Origin: Flavobacteriaceae bacterium UBA1903
GTDB lineage: Bacteria > Bacteroidota > Bacteroidia > Flavobacteriales > Flavobacteriaceae
Direction of reading: 5' to 3'
Assembly (NCBI GenBank): GCA_002337605.1
Contig: DDGL01000007.1
Coordinates: 327,983 to 391,982, forward strand
DNA: 64,000 bases
Shown one piece after another: positions 9,106 to 17,917 of this stretch. The notes under the pieces are model-generated. The model was not told the DNA's origin, did not search any database, and saw only the letters and a list, made by a program, of their open reading frames with translations. A program made the translations under genes and the position numbers. How positions within the stretch are numbered: the stretch's first letter is position 1; each line of letters opens with the position of its first letter.

Positions 9106-9303
9106 CTATTTCTTTATTCTAATCAATACTACTATCGCCATAATCGCTGCAATGGCTTCAATAATGCCTCCGAGTATCACCAAAGTATTAGCCTGCATAA
9201 AACCCCAACCAAGCTGCATGCTTTTAAAAACTAAACCTACTATTACTAATGCAGCTCCAAGAATTAGTGCTAGTAAGGGGATTCTAAATTTCGATAGGTT
9301 CAT
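9106..9303 (-). CDS. Two-TM mini-protein resembling the GldL N-terminal region
   Basis: Sixty-five residues form two transmembrane helices (about residues 9-27 and 38-62) joined by a short loop, FKSMQLGWGFMQ, ending in RIKK. The pattern G.ALVIVG..FK.M...G....N..V.LGG.IEA resembles the membrane part of GldL, the gliding/type IX secretion motor protein, but without its long cytoplasmic or periplasmic C-terminal region. I see this as a small GldL-like membrane protein of unknown role. It follows the MoxR gene by 35 nt and may belong to that transcription unit. Confidence 0.6.
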   Translation of the reverse strand: MNLSKFRIPLLALILGAALVIVGLVFKSMQLGWGFMQANTLVILGGIIEAIAAIMAIVVLIRIKK

Positions 9304-9338
9304 AAGTTTAAGATTGTTTGAAGGTAGATATACTAATA

Positions 9339-10292
9339 CTAAAACAAACTTCTAATAATCTCTTCAATAGAAAGTCCTTCCGCTTCTGCTTTGTAGTTTT
9401 TAATAAGACGGTGACGCAAAATACCTATCGCAACTTTTTGAACATCTTCTATATCTGGTGAGAATTTTCCGTGTAATGCTGCATTTGCTTTTGCACCCAG
9501 AATCAGGTTTTGAGAAGCACGGGGTCCAGCTCCCCAATCTATATAGTTTTTAACCAATTCTGGAGCTGCCTGACTCTTAGGTCTTGTTTTTCCAACCAAA
9601 GTAACCGCATATTCTACTACATTGTCTGCCACTGGAATTTTACGAATAAGTTGCTGAAAATCTATAATTTCCTGTGGTGTGAATAAGGCATTTACTTCTT
9701 GAGTTGTCCCTCCGGTCGTAGTTTTTACCACTTCTACCTCTTCGGCAAAGGTGGGGTAATCCAGGTTAATAGCAACCATAAAACGGTCTAACTGGGCTTC
9801 AGGCAACGGGTAGGTTCCCTCCTGCTCAATCGGGTTTTGTGTTGCTAACACAAAATAAGGTAAGTCTAATTTGTAGTGATTTCCTGCAATGGTAACGGCT
9901 CTTTCCTGCATGGCTTCTAATAAAGCCGCTTGTGTTTTTGGAGGTGTACGGTTAATCTCATCTGCCAGGATAATATTGGCAAAAATGGGACCTTTAATGA
10001 ACTTAAAGGTTCTGTTTTCATCTAAAATTTCAGAACCTAAAATATCACTTGGCATTAAATCTGGTGTAAACTGAATACGTTTAAACTGCAATCCAAGTGC
10101 CTGAGCAACTGTATTTACAAGTAGCGTTTTGGCAAGTCCCGGCACTCCAATTAGTAGTGCGTGACCGCCTGAAAAAACAGATAACAATACCTGTTCTACC
10201 ACTTCATCCTGTCCTACAATTACTTTTTTAATTTCCTGCCTGAGGGCATTATATTTTTTTACGAGTTGCTCTACTGCCGCTACGTCTCCCAT
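9339..10292 (-). CDS. MoxR family AAA+ ATPase
   Basis: The 317-residue protein has Walker A GVPGLAKT, Walker B ILADEINR with the MoxR signature TPPKTQAALLEAMQE, sensor 1 ATQNPIEQEGTYPLPEAQLDRF, and the C-terminal lid domain. MoxR ATPases act as chaperone-like remodelers, often paired with von Willebrand factor A or DUF58 proteins. None is adjacent here. Instead it lies 6 nt downstream of the SurA-like PPIase, suggesting a link to envelope protein folding, which is inference from operon position. Confidence 0.92.
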   Translation of the reverse strand: MGDVAAVEQLVKKYNALRQEIKKVIVGQDEVVEQVLLSVFSGGHALLIGVPGLAKTLLVNTVAQALGLQFKRIQFTPDLMPSDILGSEILDENRTFKFIKGPIFANIILADEINRTPPKTQAALLEAMQERAVTIAGNHYKLDLPYFVLATQNPIEQEGTYPLPEAQLDRFMVAINLDYPTFAEEVEVVKTTTGGTTQEVNALFTPQEIIDFQQLIRKIPVADNVVEYAVTLVGKTRPKSQAAPELVKNYIDWGAGPRASQNLILGAKANAALHGKFSPDIEDVQKVAIGILRHRLIKNYKAEAEGLSIEEIIRSLF

Positions 10293-10298
10293 ACTTTT

Positions 10299-11714
10299 TT
10301 AATTACTTGATTTAACCCAGTCGCTAGAAAACTCACAAGCCTGGTAGTCTTCGTTTACGTTTACATAGGTTTGCTTAATTTGTTTGTTCTGCCACGCTTC
10401 TATCGCTCTAATTTGCTTTTCCTTTAACGCAAGTTCCTGGATACGTTCGTAATCTTTAGCATACTCTGCTGGATGTTCTTCGTATCGTTTGTTTACTGTA
10501 TAAATTTTAAAACTTGCTTTTCCTGTTCTGTCTCTTTCAACAAACACTTTAGACACTTCATTTTCTTTAAGGTTGTATACTTTAGCACTTAGGTCTGGAT
10601 CCATTTTGGTAAGGTCGAACTTAGTGTCAAACGTAACTGGGTTTATTAATTGTCCGCCATTGTTACGTGTTTCTACTTCTTCGGAATACAAACGAGCAGC
10701 TTCTGCGAAAGGTACAGTACCATCTGCTATGCTGGCTCTTACCTTATCTATTTTTTCTTTAGCCTTATCGATACTCCATTGTGGAACTTCAGGGTATATA
10801 AGAATGTGACGCACATCTACTTCCTGTCCGCGGATTTTATCTACTTTAAGGATATGGTATCCGAATTGTGTTTCAAAAGGTTCGCTAATTTCTCCTTCCA
10901 GTAAAGAAAAAGCTTGATCCTTAAACTCCTTTACGTAGGCAGAATTTCTTTGCACACCTTCAATTAAACCTCCCCGTGTTTTAGAACCATCTTCAGAATA
11001 CAAACCTGCTTTCGTTGCAAAGCTAACCCCGTTGTTAATGATATCTTCACGCATCTGATTAAGTCTGTCGATAGCAGTTTGTTTCGAGTCTTTGGGAATT
11101 TCTGGTTCTACCACAATTTGCGATACTTCAACTTCAGCACTAAATACAGGACGTTCATCCTCTGGAATGGCAAAGAAAAATTCACGAACTTCTTCTGGAG
11201 TAATATCTACCTTTTCCACTACTTTGGCTTGCATTCTTCCTGCAAGTTTCAGGTTTTTTCGAGCTTCAAAAAGTTCGCTTCTTAATTCGGGAAGTGTATT
11301 CTTACGGTAGAACTTAAGTAGTTTTTCTTCTGAACCAATTTCCGTAGTCATATACTGTAATAACTGATCTACTTCTGGATTAATTTCCTGGTCACTAACC
11401 ACAATACTATCTTGTACTGCCTGGTGTAGGTAGAGTTTATCTTCCATGAGTTTTCCAATCAGCTGACATCTGGTAACATCCTCCACAGAAACGCCTTGCT
11501 GTTGAAACTCTAAATATCCTTTGTCTATATCGCTGTCCAGAACCACATAGTCTCCTACTACAGCTGCGACACCTTCCACCTTATATCGTGAAAAGGGTTT
11601 CTTTACAGTATCCGTTTTTACTTCGGGTGTTGCGGTTGCCTCTACAACTTCAGTGTCTTGAGCTTGTGCAAAAACTGAGGAAAAAAGCACCATAAGTGCT
11701 AGTATTTTATTCAT
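10299..11714 (-). CDS. SurA-like periplasmic peptidylprolyl isomerase
   Basis: I choose ATG 11714 (MNKILALM) because it begins a normal signal peptide ending FAQAQD; an in-frame ATG at 11750 adds residues that lie inside the upstream gene. The mature 450-residue product has a SurA-N-like helical region, then two parvulin (PPIC) domains. The first lies around VEVSQIVVEPE to GYHILKVDKI, the second from VDVRHILIYPE. SurA-type proteins chaperone outer-membrane proteins across the periplasm. The ATG overlaps the preceding lipoprotein gene by 8 nt, and the MoxR gene follows after 6 nt. Confidence 0.9.
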   Translation of the reverse strand: MNKILALMVLFSSVFAQAQDTEVVEATATPEVKTDTVKKPFSRYKVEGVAAVVGDYVVLDSDIDKGYLEFQQQGVSVEDVTRCQLIGKLMEDKLYLHQAVQDSIVVSDQEINPEVDQLLQYMTTEIGSEEKLLKFYRKNTLPELRSELFEARKNLKLAGRMQAKVVEKVDITPEEVREFFFAIPEDERPVFSAEVEVSQIVVEPEIPKDSKQTAIDRLNQMREDIINNGVSFATKAGLYSEDGSKTRGGLIEGVQRNSAYVKEFKDQAFSLLEGEISEPFETQFGYHILKVDKIRGQEVDVRHILIYPEVPQWSIDKAKEKIDKVRASIADGTVPFAEAARLYSEEVETRNNGGQLINPVTFDTKFDLTKMDPDLSAKVYNLKENEVSKVFVERDRTGKASFKIYTVNKRYEEHPAEYAKDYERIQELALKEKQIRAIEAWQNKQIKQTYVNVNEDYQACEFSSDWVKSSN

Positions 11715-12561
11715 TTTCGTAAATTTCAAAATTATTGTTTTTAATTGCATCTGTTGTAATGTCTTTTTCTAATTTTTTTAATAAATCCAACTTTCTTTTG
11801 TTTAGAATGATCTGTTCAATAGTAGGTTTTACATACAACAAAGGGGCTACGTCACTAGGATTGAGCCTGTCTTCAATTTTCAGTAAATATACTCCTAATG
11901 AGTCTTGTAAGCGGATAAAATTGGATTTTTTTAACTTTTGTTCATCTGTGGTTTGTAATACGGGAAGTGCCACTTCTAGTGCTTCACGTTTTACCCAGGT
12001 ACTGTCGTTAAGGTTAAAACTTTTATACTGTATACTTTGATCCATTAAATCTTGCTTATCCTTTGCATTGTAGCGCTCTATCTTTTGTGAGGCCTGAGAA
12101 AGATTTGTAAAGTCTTTGTCTACTTGAATGTACCGTACTTTAAATAATTGATCGTTTAGTTTAAAATTTTGTTTGTTTTCCTCGTAAAAGCTTTCAAGTT
12201 CACTCTGTGAGACAGTACTATCCAACTGTTTGCTAATAATTGTGTTTTTATAGGCTTCCGTGTACAGATCACGCTTGTATTCGGAAATCAACTTATTGTA
12301 ATTTTCCTGTTTATTTTCCGGAATATTAATAATGGCCTGGTCCATTAAAATTTGTTGGGTTGCCCACCTGTTAATGTAATTGCTCACTATTAAAGTGCTA
12401 TCCTCTTTTGAGGTATTTTCAGAAATAAGCGCCGCAATATCTTCCTGATATAAAAAACTTGAGTTTACTCTGGCAATAGGGATGCGGTCGTCTTTTTCCT
12501 TAAAATACGAACAACCAGAAACCAGTATACATACACACACTATGTAACCCACTATTTTCAT
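11707..12561 (-). CDS. SurA-N-like lipoprotein without recognisable PPIase core
   Basis: The 284-residue product starts with a lipoprotein signal (VSGC, Cys 17). It then has the arrangement of a SurA/PrsA-type chaperone: the opening segment RIPIARVNSSFLYQEDI, a helical body and a C-terminal helix pair. I cannot find the parvulin core motif, so it is probably a chaperone-only member of the family. It lies between two PPIase genes, overlapping by 1 nt upstream (TAATG) and 8 nt downstream, which strongly supports a joint function in envelope protein biogenesis. Confidence 0.75.
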   Translation of the reverse strand: MKIVGYIVCVCILVSGCSYFKEKDDRIPIARVNSSFLYQEDIAALISENTSKEDSTLIVSNYINRWATQQILMDQAIINIPENKQENYNKLISEYKRDLYTEAYKNTIISKQLDSTVSQSELESFYEENKQNFKLNDQLFKVRYIQVDKDFTNLSQASQKIERYNAKDKQDLMDQSIQYKSFNLNDSTWVKREALEVALPVLQTTDEQKLKKSNFIRLQDSLGVYLLKIEDRLNPSDVAPLLYVKPTIEQIILNKRKLDLLKKLEKDITTDAIKNNNFEIYENE

Positions 12562-14525
12562 TACTTATCCAGTTTCTTTTTTAGTTTTTTTAATGTCTTC
12601 TTATTGACGGATACATCGTACTTGTTTCTAAGACTCTCTATCCAGTCTTCCTCAACTTTTACCTGAAAATCACTTAAAACTCTACCCCGAACATCGTCCA
12701 GGCTTTTTTGCATTGGAGGTAAAATCTCTAAAACTTTTACAACGGTATAAGTGGTTCCCTTCACATAGGTTTGTGATACGCCTTCTTTTTTCACAAAACC
12801 ATCAGGTAAATTTTTATCTGAAAGCTCAAACTTTCCTTCTGTAACAATAGCTTTCACACCTGTTTCATCGTTTAGAGCTTCTTTTATTTCTTTTGCATCT
12901 TTACCTTGCTGTAGCATCTCTTTTGCCTGATCTGCATATTGCTGGCTTGTTGCATTTACTATAATAGCACTTACGCGTTCGTCCCAACTATACTGGGCTC
13001 TGTTGTTATCAAAAAAGCGCTGCTGGCCAACGGTATCTTTTTTTGCTTTGTTCCAGATATTTTCTCTCATTAGGTCGAAAATGAGTAAGCCATCCCGGTA
13101 TTCACTAATAATTGCAGCATACTTTTCATCTTCTTTTTCTAACTGGTTTTGATAGAATTTTTTAAGAGATTCTCTTTCAAAAGCTTCAAAGTAGCTAACT
13201 AAGGCCTCTTCTAAAGTTTTAAATCTCATTCTGCGGCTTTGGTTGCTATCAAGGTACTTTGCAAAGTCGTTAAAGGTCTTAGCTTCTTTTCCTCCAATTG
13301 TAAATATAACCTTGTTGTCTTGTGTGGGTACAGAGGTATATTCCCAACTTCCTGTAAGCAACGCCTCATCTGTAAAGTTTTTAAAGAAAGTTAAGTAGGG
13401 GTCGCCTAGTTTAAAACCATACTTTTCTTTTATTTTATTATTTACTGCTGCAGTAACAACTTTCGAGCGATCACCACTTTTCACTTTTTTCTCCAGCGCT
13501 TCTTTTTCTTCTTCAAAAGTTGTAGTGGTATGTATTTTGTCCAGGCGCGCTATATGCCATCCAAATTCACTTTTAAAGGGTTTGGTTACCCGTCCAGTTT
13601 TCTTAATATCAAACACTTGTTCCTCAAACAATTTACTACGAAGTTCTCCTTTGCCAAAAGGACGCAAAGTTCCGCCTGTTGTTGCAGAACCTTTATCGTC
13701 TGAATATTGTTTAGCCAAATCCTCAAACTTTTCTCCTTGTTGAAGTAACTGATATATCTCCTCTATACGCTCCTTAGGGTCAAAGGTTCTGGTGTCATCT
13801 GCTGTGTCATACACCATAATATGAGACACGGTTCGTTTTGGCTCCCGAACACGACGATCATTAACTTTTAAAATATGATACCCGAACTGGGTGCGTATAA
13901 TATCTGAAATCTCCCCTTTTTTAGTATTGTATGCAGCAGTTTCAAAAGGATACACCATAGAAAATGCTGTGAAATAGCCCAAATCCCCGGCTGTTTCTGA
14001 AGCATTAGGTTCTTCAGAATTGTTTTTTGCAAGTGCTATAAAATCCTCTCCTTTTACTGCTCGCTTCCGCAATGCTGCAATTTTCTGATAGGCCTTTAGC
14101 GTATCTGCAGGGCTGTCTGAGTATTTAGAGAGTATTAATATGTGGTTCGCACTAACCTCTTCCAATCCTCTTTCATAAGCTTCTTTTGCTAAATCTTCAG
14201 TAGCATTATCTTCATAAATATAAAAACGGGAAAGTTGTTCCTGATAGTTGGCAAGTTCCTTTTTATAAACAGCCTTTTCATGAAATTTTTGGTCGTATGC
14301 CTCTGTAACTTTTAATTTATAGTCTATAAAAAGATCCAAATATCCATCAACAGTTTTTTGATTTTCATCCTGAACCAGATCCAGGTTTTTTTTATAAACA
14401 CGTTCAAATTCTGTAGCGTAGACTGGTGTTTCGTCTATAGTTATAAGCACGTCCTTTTTTTTCTGTGCAAAAAGAACATTAGATGCTAAAAAAAATGTAA
14501 TTGCTAAAAAGAAAATCTTCTTCAT
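12561..14525 (-). CDS. Large periplasmic peptidylprolyl isomerase (parvulin type)
   Basis: I choose ATG 14525 (MKKIFFLAITFF), which gives a clean signal peptide ending LFAQ; an upstream ATG at 14564 adds an unlikely extension. The 654-residue product has two parvulin domains, about residues 120-225 (SANHILIL, FGYHILKVNDR) and 230-335 (VSHIMVYDTA, FGWHIARLDKI). A long helical C-terminal part, rich in Lys at the end, follows. It heads a run of three PPIase/chaperone genes and a MoxR ATPase. Substrates are presumably outer-membrane or secreted proteins. Confidence 0.88.
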   Translation of the reverse strand: MKKIFFLAITFFLASNVLFAQKKKDVLITIDETPVYATEFERVYKKNLDLVQDENQKTVDGYLDLFIDYKLKVTEAYDQKFHEKAVYKKELANYQEQLSRFYIYEDNATEDLAKEAYERGLEEVSANHILILSKYSDSPADTLKAYQKIAALRKRAVKGEDFIALAKNNSEEPNASETAGDLGYFTAFSMVYPFETAAYNTKKGEISDIIRTQFGYHILKVNDRRVREPKRTVSHIMVYDTADDTRTFDPKERIEEIYQLLQQGEKFEDLAKQYSDDKGSATTGGTLRPFGKGELRSKLFEEQVFDIKKTGRVTKPFKSEFGWHIARLDKIHTTTTFEEEKEALEKKVKSGDRSKVVTAAVNNKIKEKYGFKLGDPYLTFFKNFTDEALLTGSWEYTSVPTQDNKVIFTIGGKEAKTFNDFAKYLDSNQSRRMRFKTLEEALVSYFEAFERESLKKFYQNQLEKEDEKYAAIISEYRDGLLIFDLMRENIWNKAKKDTVGQQRFFDNNRAQYSWDERVSAIIVNATSQQYADQAKEMLQQGKDAKEIKEALNDETGVKAIVTEGKFELSDKNLPDGFVKKEGVSQTYVKGTTYTVVKVLEILPPMQKSLDDVRGRVLSDFQVKVEEDWIESLRNKYDVSVNKKTLKKLKKKLDK

Positions 14526-14552
14526 TTTAAGTAAATTGGTTTTTAATGAGTG

Positions 14553-14560
14553 CAAAAATA
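14553..14560 (-). promoter_or_regulatory. -7 promoter element of the PPIase-MoxR operon
   Basis: The minus strand reads TATTTTTG followed by CAC, a perfect TAnnTTTG, 27 nt upstream of the first ATG of the operon. The -33 region is only a TTTC-like match. Confidence 0.55.
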
Positions 14561-14675
14561 ACAAAATATAGTGCTTTGAAAGGGTATTTACACAAACGTT
14601 TTATAGTATACAATAGTATCTCTTTTTTCTGCTGAAATTTTAAAATTTGTATCTTGTAACAGTAAAAAAACAACC

Positions 14676-15131
14676 ATGAAATATACCACCCAAGTAACAA
14701 TAAACAAGCCAAGAAATGAAGTTGTCCAAAAAATGAACAACCCCGAGAATATGAAACACTGGCAGCGAGGTTTAGCTGGCTACGAATTTACGCAGGGTAC
14801 GCCTGGAGCTGAAGGCTCCAAGATGCAGCTGCATTATAAAACAGGTAAAAGAGAAATGACGTTGACCGAGACCATTATTACCAATGATTTTCCCGATGCC
14901 TTCCATGCAACCTATGATACCAAAGGGGTGCACAACGTACAGAACAACTACTTTCATGAGGTAGATGCAAACACTACAAAATGGGTAAGTGAGAGCGAAT
15001 TTAACTTTAAAGGCTTTGAGATGAAAGTAATAGGTTTTTTAATGCCTGGAGCTTTTAAAAAGCAATCACAAAAATTCCTGAACGACTTTAAAAATTTTGT
15101 AGAACACGGTACTTCCGTTGAAAACCAATAA
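14676..15131 (+). CDS. SRPBCC (START-like) family protein
   Basis: The 151-residue cytoplasmic protein has the helix-grip layout. The N-terminal strand and helix read KYTTQVTINKPRNEVV and NPENMKHWQ, a central antiparallel sheet follows (MTLTETIIT, WVSESEFNF), and a long C-terminal helix ends it (KKQSQKFLNDFKNFVE). Such proteins bind hydrophobic ligands or lipids; the ligand here is unknown. It is transcribed divergently from the PPIase operon. A weak TATCTTGT element near 14650 may be its promoter. Confidence 0.82.
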   Translation: MKYTTQVTINKPRNEVVQKMNNPENMKHWQRGLAGYEFTQGTPGAEGSKMQLHYKTGKREMTLTETIITNDFPDAFHATYDTKGVHNVQNNYFHEVDANTTKWVSESEFNFKGFEMKVIGFLMPGAFKKQSQKFLNDFKNFVEHGTSVENQ

Positions 15132-15172
15132 AAAGCTGTCTCTTTAAATAAAATTAAATGTTTAATAAAAGC

Positions 15173-15201
15173 TCAAGTGTAGAATATTGAGCGCAGTCGA
15201 A
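15173..15201 (+). repeat. Dispersed repeat, copy 1 (TCAAGTGT ... TTGAGCGCAGTCGAA)
   Basis: TCAAGTGT (15173-15180) is followed by TTGAGCGCAGTCGAA (15187-15201). A related arrangement, with 13 of 15 bases matching in the second block, occurs at 53628-53668. Here GCTCAA (15171-15176) can pair with TTGAGC (15187-15192). The copy ends 2 nt before the next ATG, so it forms the leader of that gene. Confidence 0.55.
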
Positions 15202-15203
15202 AT

Positions 15204-15440
15204 ATGGAACGGATAAAACTTCTTTGGGATTTCAGAGGCCCTAATGCAGCGCCTATTGCTAAACACCATGCCGTTCATCTAAAGGAATTTGTACAAGCTG
15301 AAAATTTGAAAAACACGCTTTGCGAAACTCAAAAGATGAACGAACTCTACTGGATAACGTATTTAGTAGTAGACAAAGTTCATATGAACGACCTTCGGGA
15401 ACGTCTAAAACCAAACCGCGGACAGTTATACACCGAATGA
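15204..15440 (+). CDS. Conserved small hypothetical protein
   Basis: Seventy-eight residues contain the short motifs WDFRGPNAAPIAKHHAVHL and LYWITYLVVDK; there is no signal peptide or membrane segment. Its pattern of a His-rich helix and a small beta segment looks like a compact soluble domain, but I do not recognise a family. It overlaps the DinB-like gene by 4 nt (ATGA), a strong sign of translational coupling, so the two may work together. The immediate leader consists of the dispersed repeat. Confidence 0.65.
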   Translation: MERIKLLWDFRGPNAAPIAKHHAVHLKEFVQAENLKNTLCETQKMNELYWITYLVVDKVHMNDLRERLKPNRGQLYTE

Positions 15441-15880
15441 AAAACTTTTTTCAGGACTTGTTTGAGTACAACCATCACTCCAATACCGAAGTGATGCGTC
15501 TTATTTTAGACAAGGAAGAGCGCTATTCTGAAAAAGCTTCGGTTTTATTGAGCCATACGCTTAACGCACATCATATCTGGAACTCTCGGATCATAGAAGA
15601 ACCCCCTAAACACAGTGTTTGGCAAGTACACTCGCTCAAAAAGGCATTTGTGCTGGATCGAGATAATTTTGAAACTTCCAAAGCGATCTTAGAAGTAGGA
15701 GCTCTACAAAAAGAAATAAACTATGTAAACTCTAAAGGGGTTGCTTTTCAGAATAAAATTCAGGATATCTTATTCCATATCATTAACCATAGTACCTACC
15801 ACAGAGGTCAATTAGCAAGTGAGTTGAAAGAACAAGGCTTCACCCCTATTAGTAGCGATTATATTTTTTATAAGCGGTGA
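15437..15880 (+). CDS. DinB-like four-helix protein
   Basis: I choose ATG 15437 (MKNFFQDLF), which overlaps the previous stop as ATGA; the open frame further upstream runs inside the preceding gene. The 147-residue product has the DinB/YfiT metal-site pattern: a His in EYNHHSN, a second His in LNAHHIWNSR and the terminal HIINHSTYHRGQ with its paired His. DinB-superfamily proteins are metal-dependent enzymes, often thiol transferases. The substrate is unknown. Its stop abuts the guaB stop on the opposite strand with no spacer. Confidence 0.85.
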   Translation: MKNFFQDLFEYNHHSNTEVMRLILDKEERYSEKASVLLSHTLNAHHIWNSRIIEEPPKHSVWQVHSLKKAFVLDRDNFETSKAILEVGALQKEINYVNSKGVAFQNKIQDILFHIINHSTYHRGQLASELKEQGFTPISSDYIFYKR

Positions 15881-17353
15881 TTATCTAGAATAGTTAGGTG
15901 ACTCTTTTGTGATAGTCACATCATGCGGATGGCTCTCATTAATTCCTGAAGCAGTAATTTTCACAAACCTTCCGGTTTCTTTTAGGGTTTCAATGTCTTT
16001 GCTTCCACAGTACCCCATACCCGCTCTAAGTCCGCCAATAAATTGTGTCATACTTTCCAGCAATTCACCTTTGTATGCTACACGTCCTACAATTCCTTCG
16101 GGAACCAGTTTTTTAATATCGTCTTCCACATCCTGGAAATATCGGTCTTTGGAACCTTTTTTCATAGCTTCCACCGATCCCATCCCCCGGTAACTTTTAA
16201 ACTTTCTTCCTTCGTAAATTATGGTCTCTCCTGGAGATTCTTTAGTTCCCGCCAGTAAAGATCCCAGCATTACACAGTCGGCACCAGCAGCAATTGCTTT
16301 AGGAATATCTCCTGTATATCGAATTCCACCATCTGCAATCACAGGAACTCCAGTTCCTTTTATTGCATTTGCAACTTCCAGTACAGCCGAAAATTGTGGA
16401 AACCCAACCCCAGCAACCACTCTGGTAGTACAAATAGATCCTGGTCCAATTCCAACTTTAACAGCGTCGGCCCCGGCATCTACCAGGTATTGAGCTGCTT
16501 CTGGCGTGGCAATATTACCTACTACAACATCTAAGTCTGGAAATTTCTTTTTCACCTCTTTTAAAACTAAGACCACACCTTTTGTATGTCCGTGTGCAGT
16601 ATCTATAATTACGGCGTCTACTTGTGCATTTACCAGAGCTTCTGCGCGTTCTACGGCATCTGCTGTAACTCCTAAAGCAGCAGCTACACGAAGTCTTCCA
16701 TAATTATCTTTGTTAGCTATAGGTTTTTGAGTGAGTTTTGTAATGTCTCTAAACGTAATAAGCCCTAGGAGCATATTATCGTCATTCACTACTGGTAATT
16801 TTTCAATTTTATTTTGCTGAAGAATGATCTCTGCTTCTTTTAGGGAAGTACCTTCAGCAACGGTCACCAGGTTTTCCGAAGTCATAATATCACTTAACTT
16901 ACGATCATAATTTTTCTCAAACCGAAGATCACGGTTGGTTACAATTCCTATTAGCTTGCCTGCATCATCCACTATTGGAATTCCACCAATACTGTATTCC
17001 CGCATTGTTTTTTGAGCATCACCAACGGTATTGTCCTTTTTTAAAGTGACCGGATCCTGAATCATACCGCTTTCGGCACGTTTTACTTTACGAACCTCAG
17101 CAGCCTGTTGTTTAATAGTCATGTTTTTATGCAAGACCCCAATTCCACCTTCACGGGCAATAGCAATAGCCATAGCACTTTCGGTCACGGTATCCATCGC
17201 TGCGGAAACAATGGGTACGTTGAGCGTGATGTTTCGTGAAAATTTAGTTTTAATGGAAACTTCCCTTGGTAATACTTCAGAAAAGGCGGGTACTAAAAGT
17301 ACGTCATCGTAAGTTAAACCTTCGCCTAGAATTTTGTTATCGTGTGCAGTCAT
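15881..17353 (-). CDS. guaB: IMP dehydrogenase
   Basis: GuaB oxidises IMP to XMP with NAD+, the committed step of GMP synthesis. The 490-residue product has the barrel opening GLTYDDVLLVPAFSEVLPR and an inserted CBS pair (about residues 95-210, with GGIPIVDD and KLPVVNDD). The catalytic loop GSICTTRVV with its Cys, the phosphate loop DGGIRYTGD and the flap segment YRGMGSVEAM are all present. The leader of about 70 nt contains a short GCCA..TGGC hairpin but no known riboswitch. Confidence 0.97.
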   Translation of the reverse strand: MTAHDNKILGEGLTYDDVLLVPAFSEVLPREVSIKTKFSRNITLNVPIVSAAMDTVTESAMAIAIAREGGIGVLHKNMTIKQQAAEVRKVKRAESGMIQDPVTLKKDNTVGDAQKTMREYSIGGIPIVDDAGKLIGIVTNRDLRFEKNYDRKLSDIMTSENLVTVAEGTSLKEAEIILQQNKIEKLPVVNDDNMLLGLITFRDITKLTQKPIANKDNYGRLRVAAALGVTADAVERAEALVNAQVDAVIIDTAHGHTKGVVLVLKEVKKKFPDLDVVVGNIATPEAAQYLVDAGADAVKVGIGPGSICTTRVVAGVGFPQFSAVLEVANAIKGTGVPVIADGGIRYTGDIPKAIAAGADCVMLGSLLAGTKESPGETIIYEGRKFKSYRGMGSVEAMKKGSKDRYFQDVEDDIKKLVPEGIVGRVAYKGELLESMTQFIGGLRAGMGYCGSKDIETLKETGRFVKITASGINESHPHDVTITKESPNYSR

Positions 17354-17430
17354 CGCAATTAAATTAACTTCCGAAGCTTTGTAGCCAAGCTGGCAAGAAA
17401 CTGAGAAAGTGGTTACCTATTAATTGCGTG

Positions 17431-17438
17431 CAAAGATA
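17431..17438 (-). promoter_or_regulatory. -7 promoter element of guaB
   Basis: The minus strand reads TATCTTTG then CACGC, a perfect TAnnTTTG, about 78 nt upstream of the guaB ATG. No convincing -33 TTG is seen. The remaining spacer from 17354 to 17608 holds only this, the leader and the next promoter. Confidence 0.55.
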
Positions 17439-17555
17439 CTGCTTTTAATTAGGAAATAAGAATTATGAATTCAGAAATACTGTTAGCATAATTAATTAAA
17501 CTACTTCTATTTTAAATCAATCTAAATTCAAATTCCCCCAATACCACCATTTATA

Positions 17556-17586
17556 TTGGTTCTAAACACACTGTGCCGTATCTTTA
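17556..17586 (+). promoter_or_regulatory. Putative promoter of the Cys-rich protein gene
   Basis: TTG at 17556-17558, a 20-nt spacer and TATCTTTA at 17579-17586 (7 of 8 to TAnnTTTG) lie 22 nt upstream of the ATG at 17609. The 20-nt spacing equals that of the two best promoters in the window (33-34 and 44.9 kb). Confidence 0.5.
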
Positions 17587-17608
17587 GTTCAATTAAAAAA
17601 ATGACGAC

Positions 17609-17857
17609 ATGGCAATTAGATTAGCACACAACTGTATAAACTGCGACAATTTAATGAAAGGCGAAGTTTGTGCAATTCATAAAGTAATGGTAAACAATCA
17701 TTATACATGTGACAGTTTCGAAATGAAATCTCAACTCAAAGATGATCGCAATTGTGTGACGTGTGTGAGGTATAATGAGAGCGATTGTGCCAACCCAGAA
17801 AAAGCTGCTCCAGGAATGTTGTGCGCTGCCTGGGCTCCACAACGCGCAGACGCATAA
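17609..17857 (+). CDS. Small Cys-rich protein with a duplicated Cys4 module
   Basis: The 82-residue product has eight cysteines in two similar blocks. Block one is C9-x2-C12-x8-C21-x12-C34 and block two is C49-x2-C52-x7-C60-x11-C72; both begin NC..C. This looks like an internal duplication of a Cys4 metal-binding unit (zinc or iron), without a signal peptide. It has its own promoter and a strong terminator, so it is monocistronic. I do not recognise a characterised family, and function is unknown. Confidence 0.75.
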   Translation: MAIRLAHNCINCDNLMKGEVCAIHKVMVNNHYTCDSFEMKSQLKDDRNCVTCVRYNESDCANPEKAAPGMLCAAWAPQRADA

Positions 17858-17917
17858 CCAGCAACAGCATCGTATAAATTTTAGTTAAGCAATTATTACT
17901 AATCAAGTTAATTTGAG

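Noticed and set aside
12561..14525. Repeated PPIase domains as a recent duplication with sequence identity
   Set aside because: The domains share motifs only; there is no long near-identical DNA repeat.
15320..15437. N-terminal extension of the DinB-like frame upstream of ATG 15437
   Set aside because: The region lies inside the preceding gene; the ATGA overlap and the conserved start MKNFF favour 15437.
17354..17430. Purine riboswitch in the guaB leader
   Set aside because: Only a short GCCA/TGGC hairpin is seen; the conserved core of a purine aptamer is absent.
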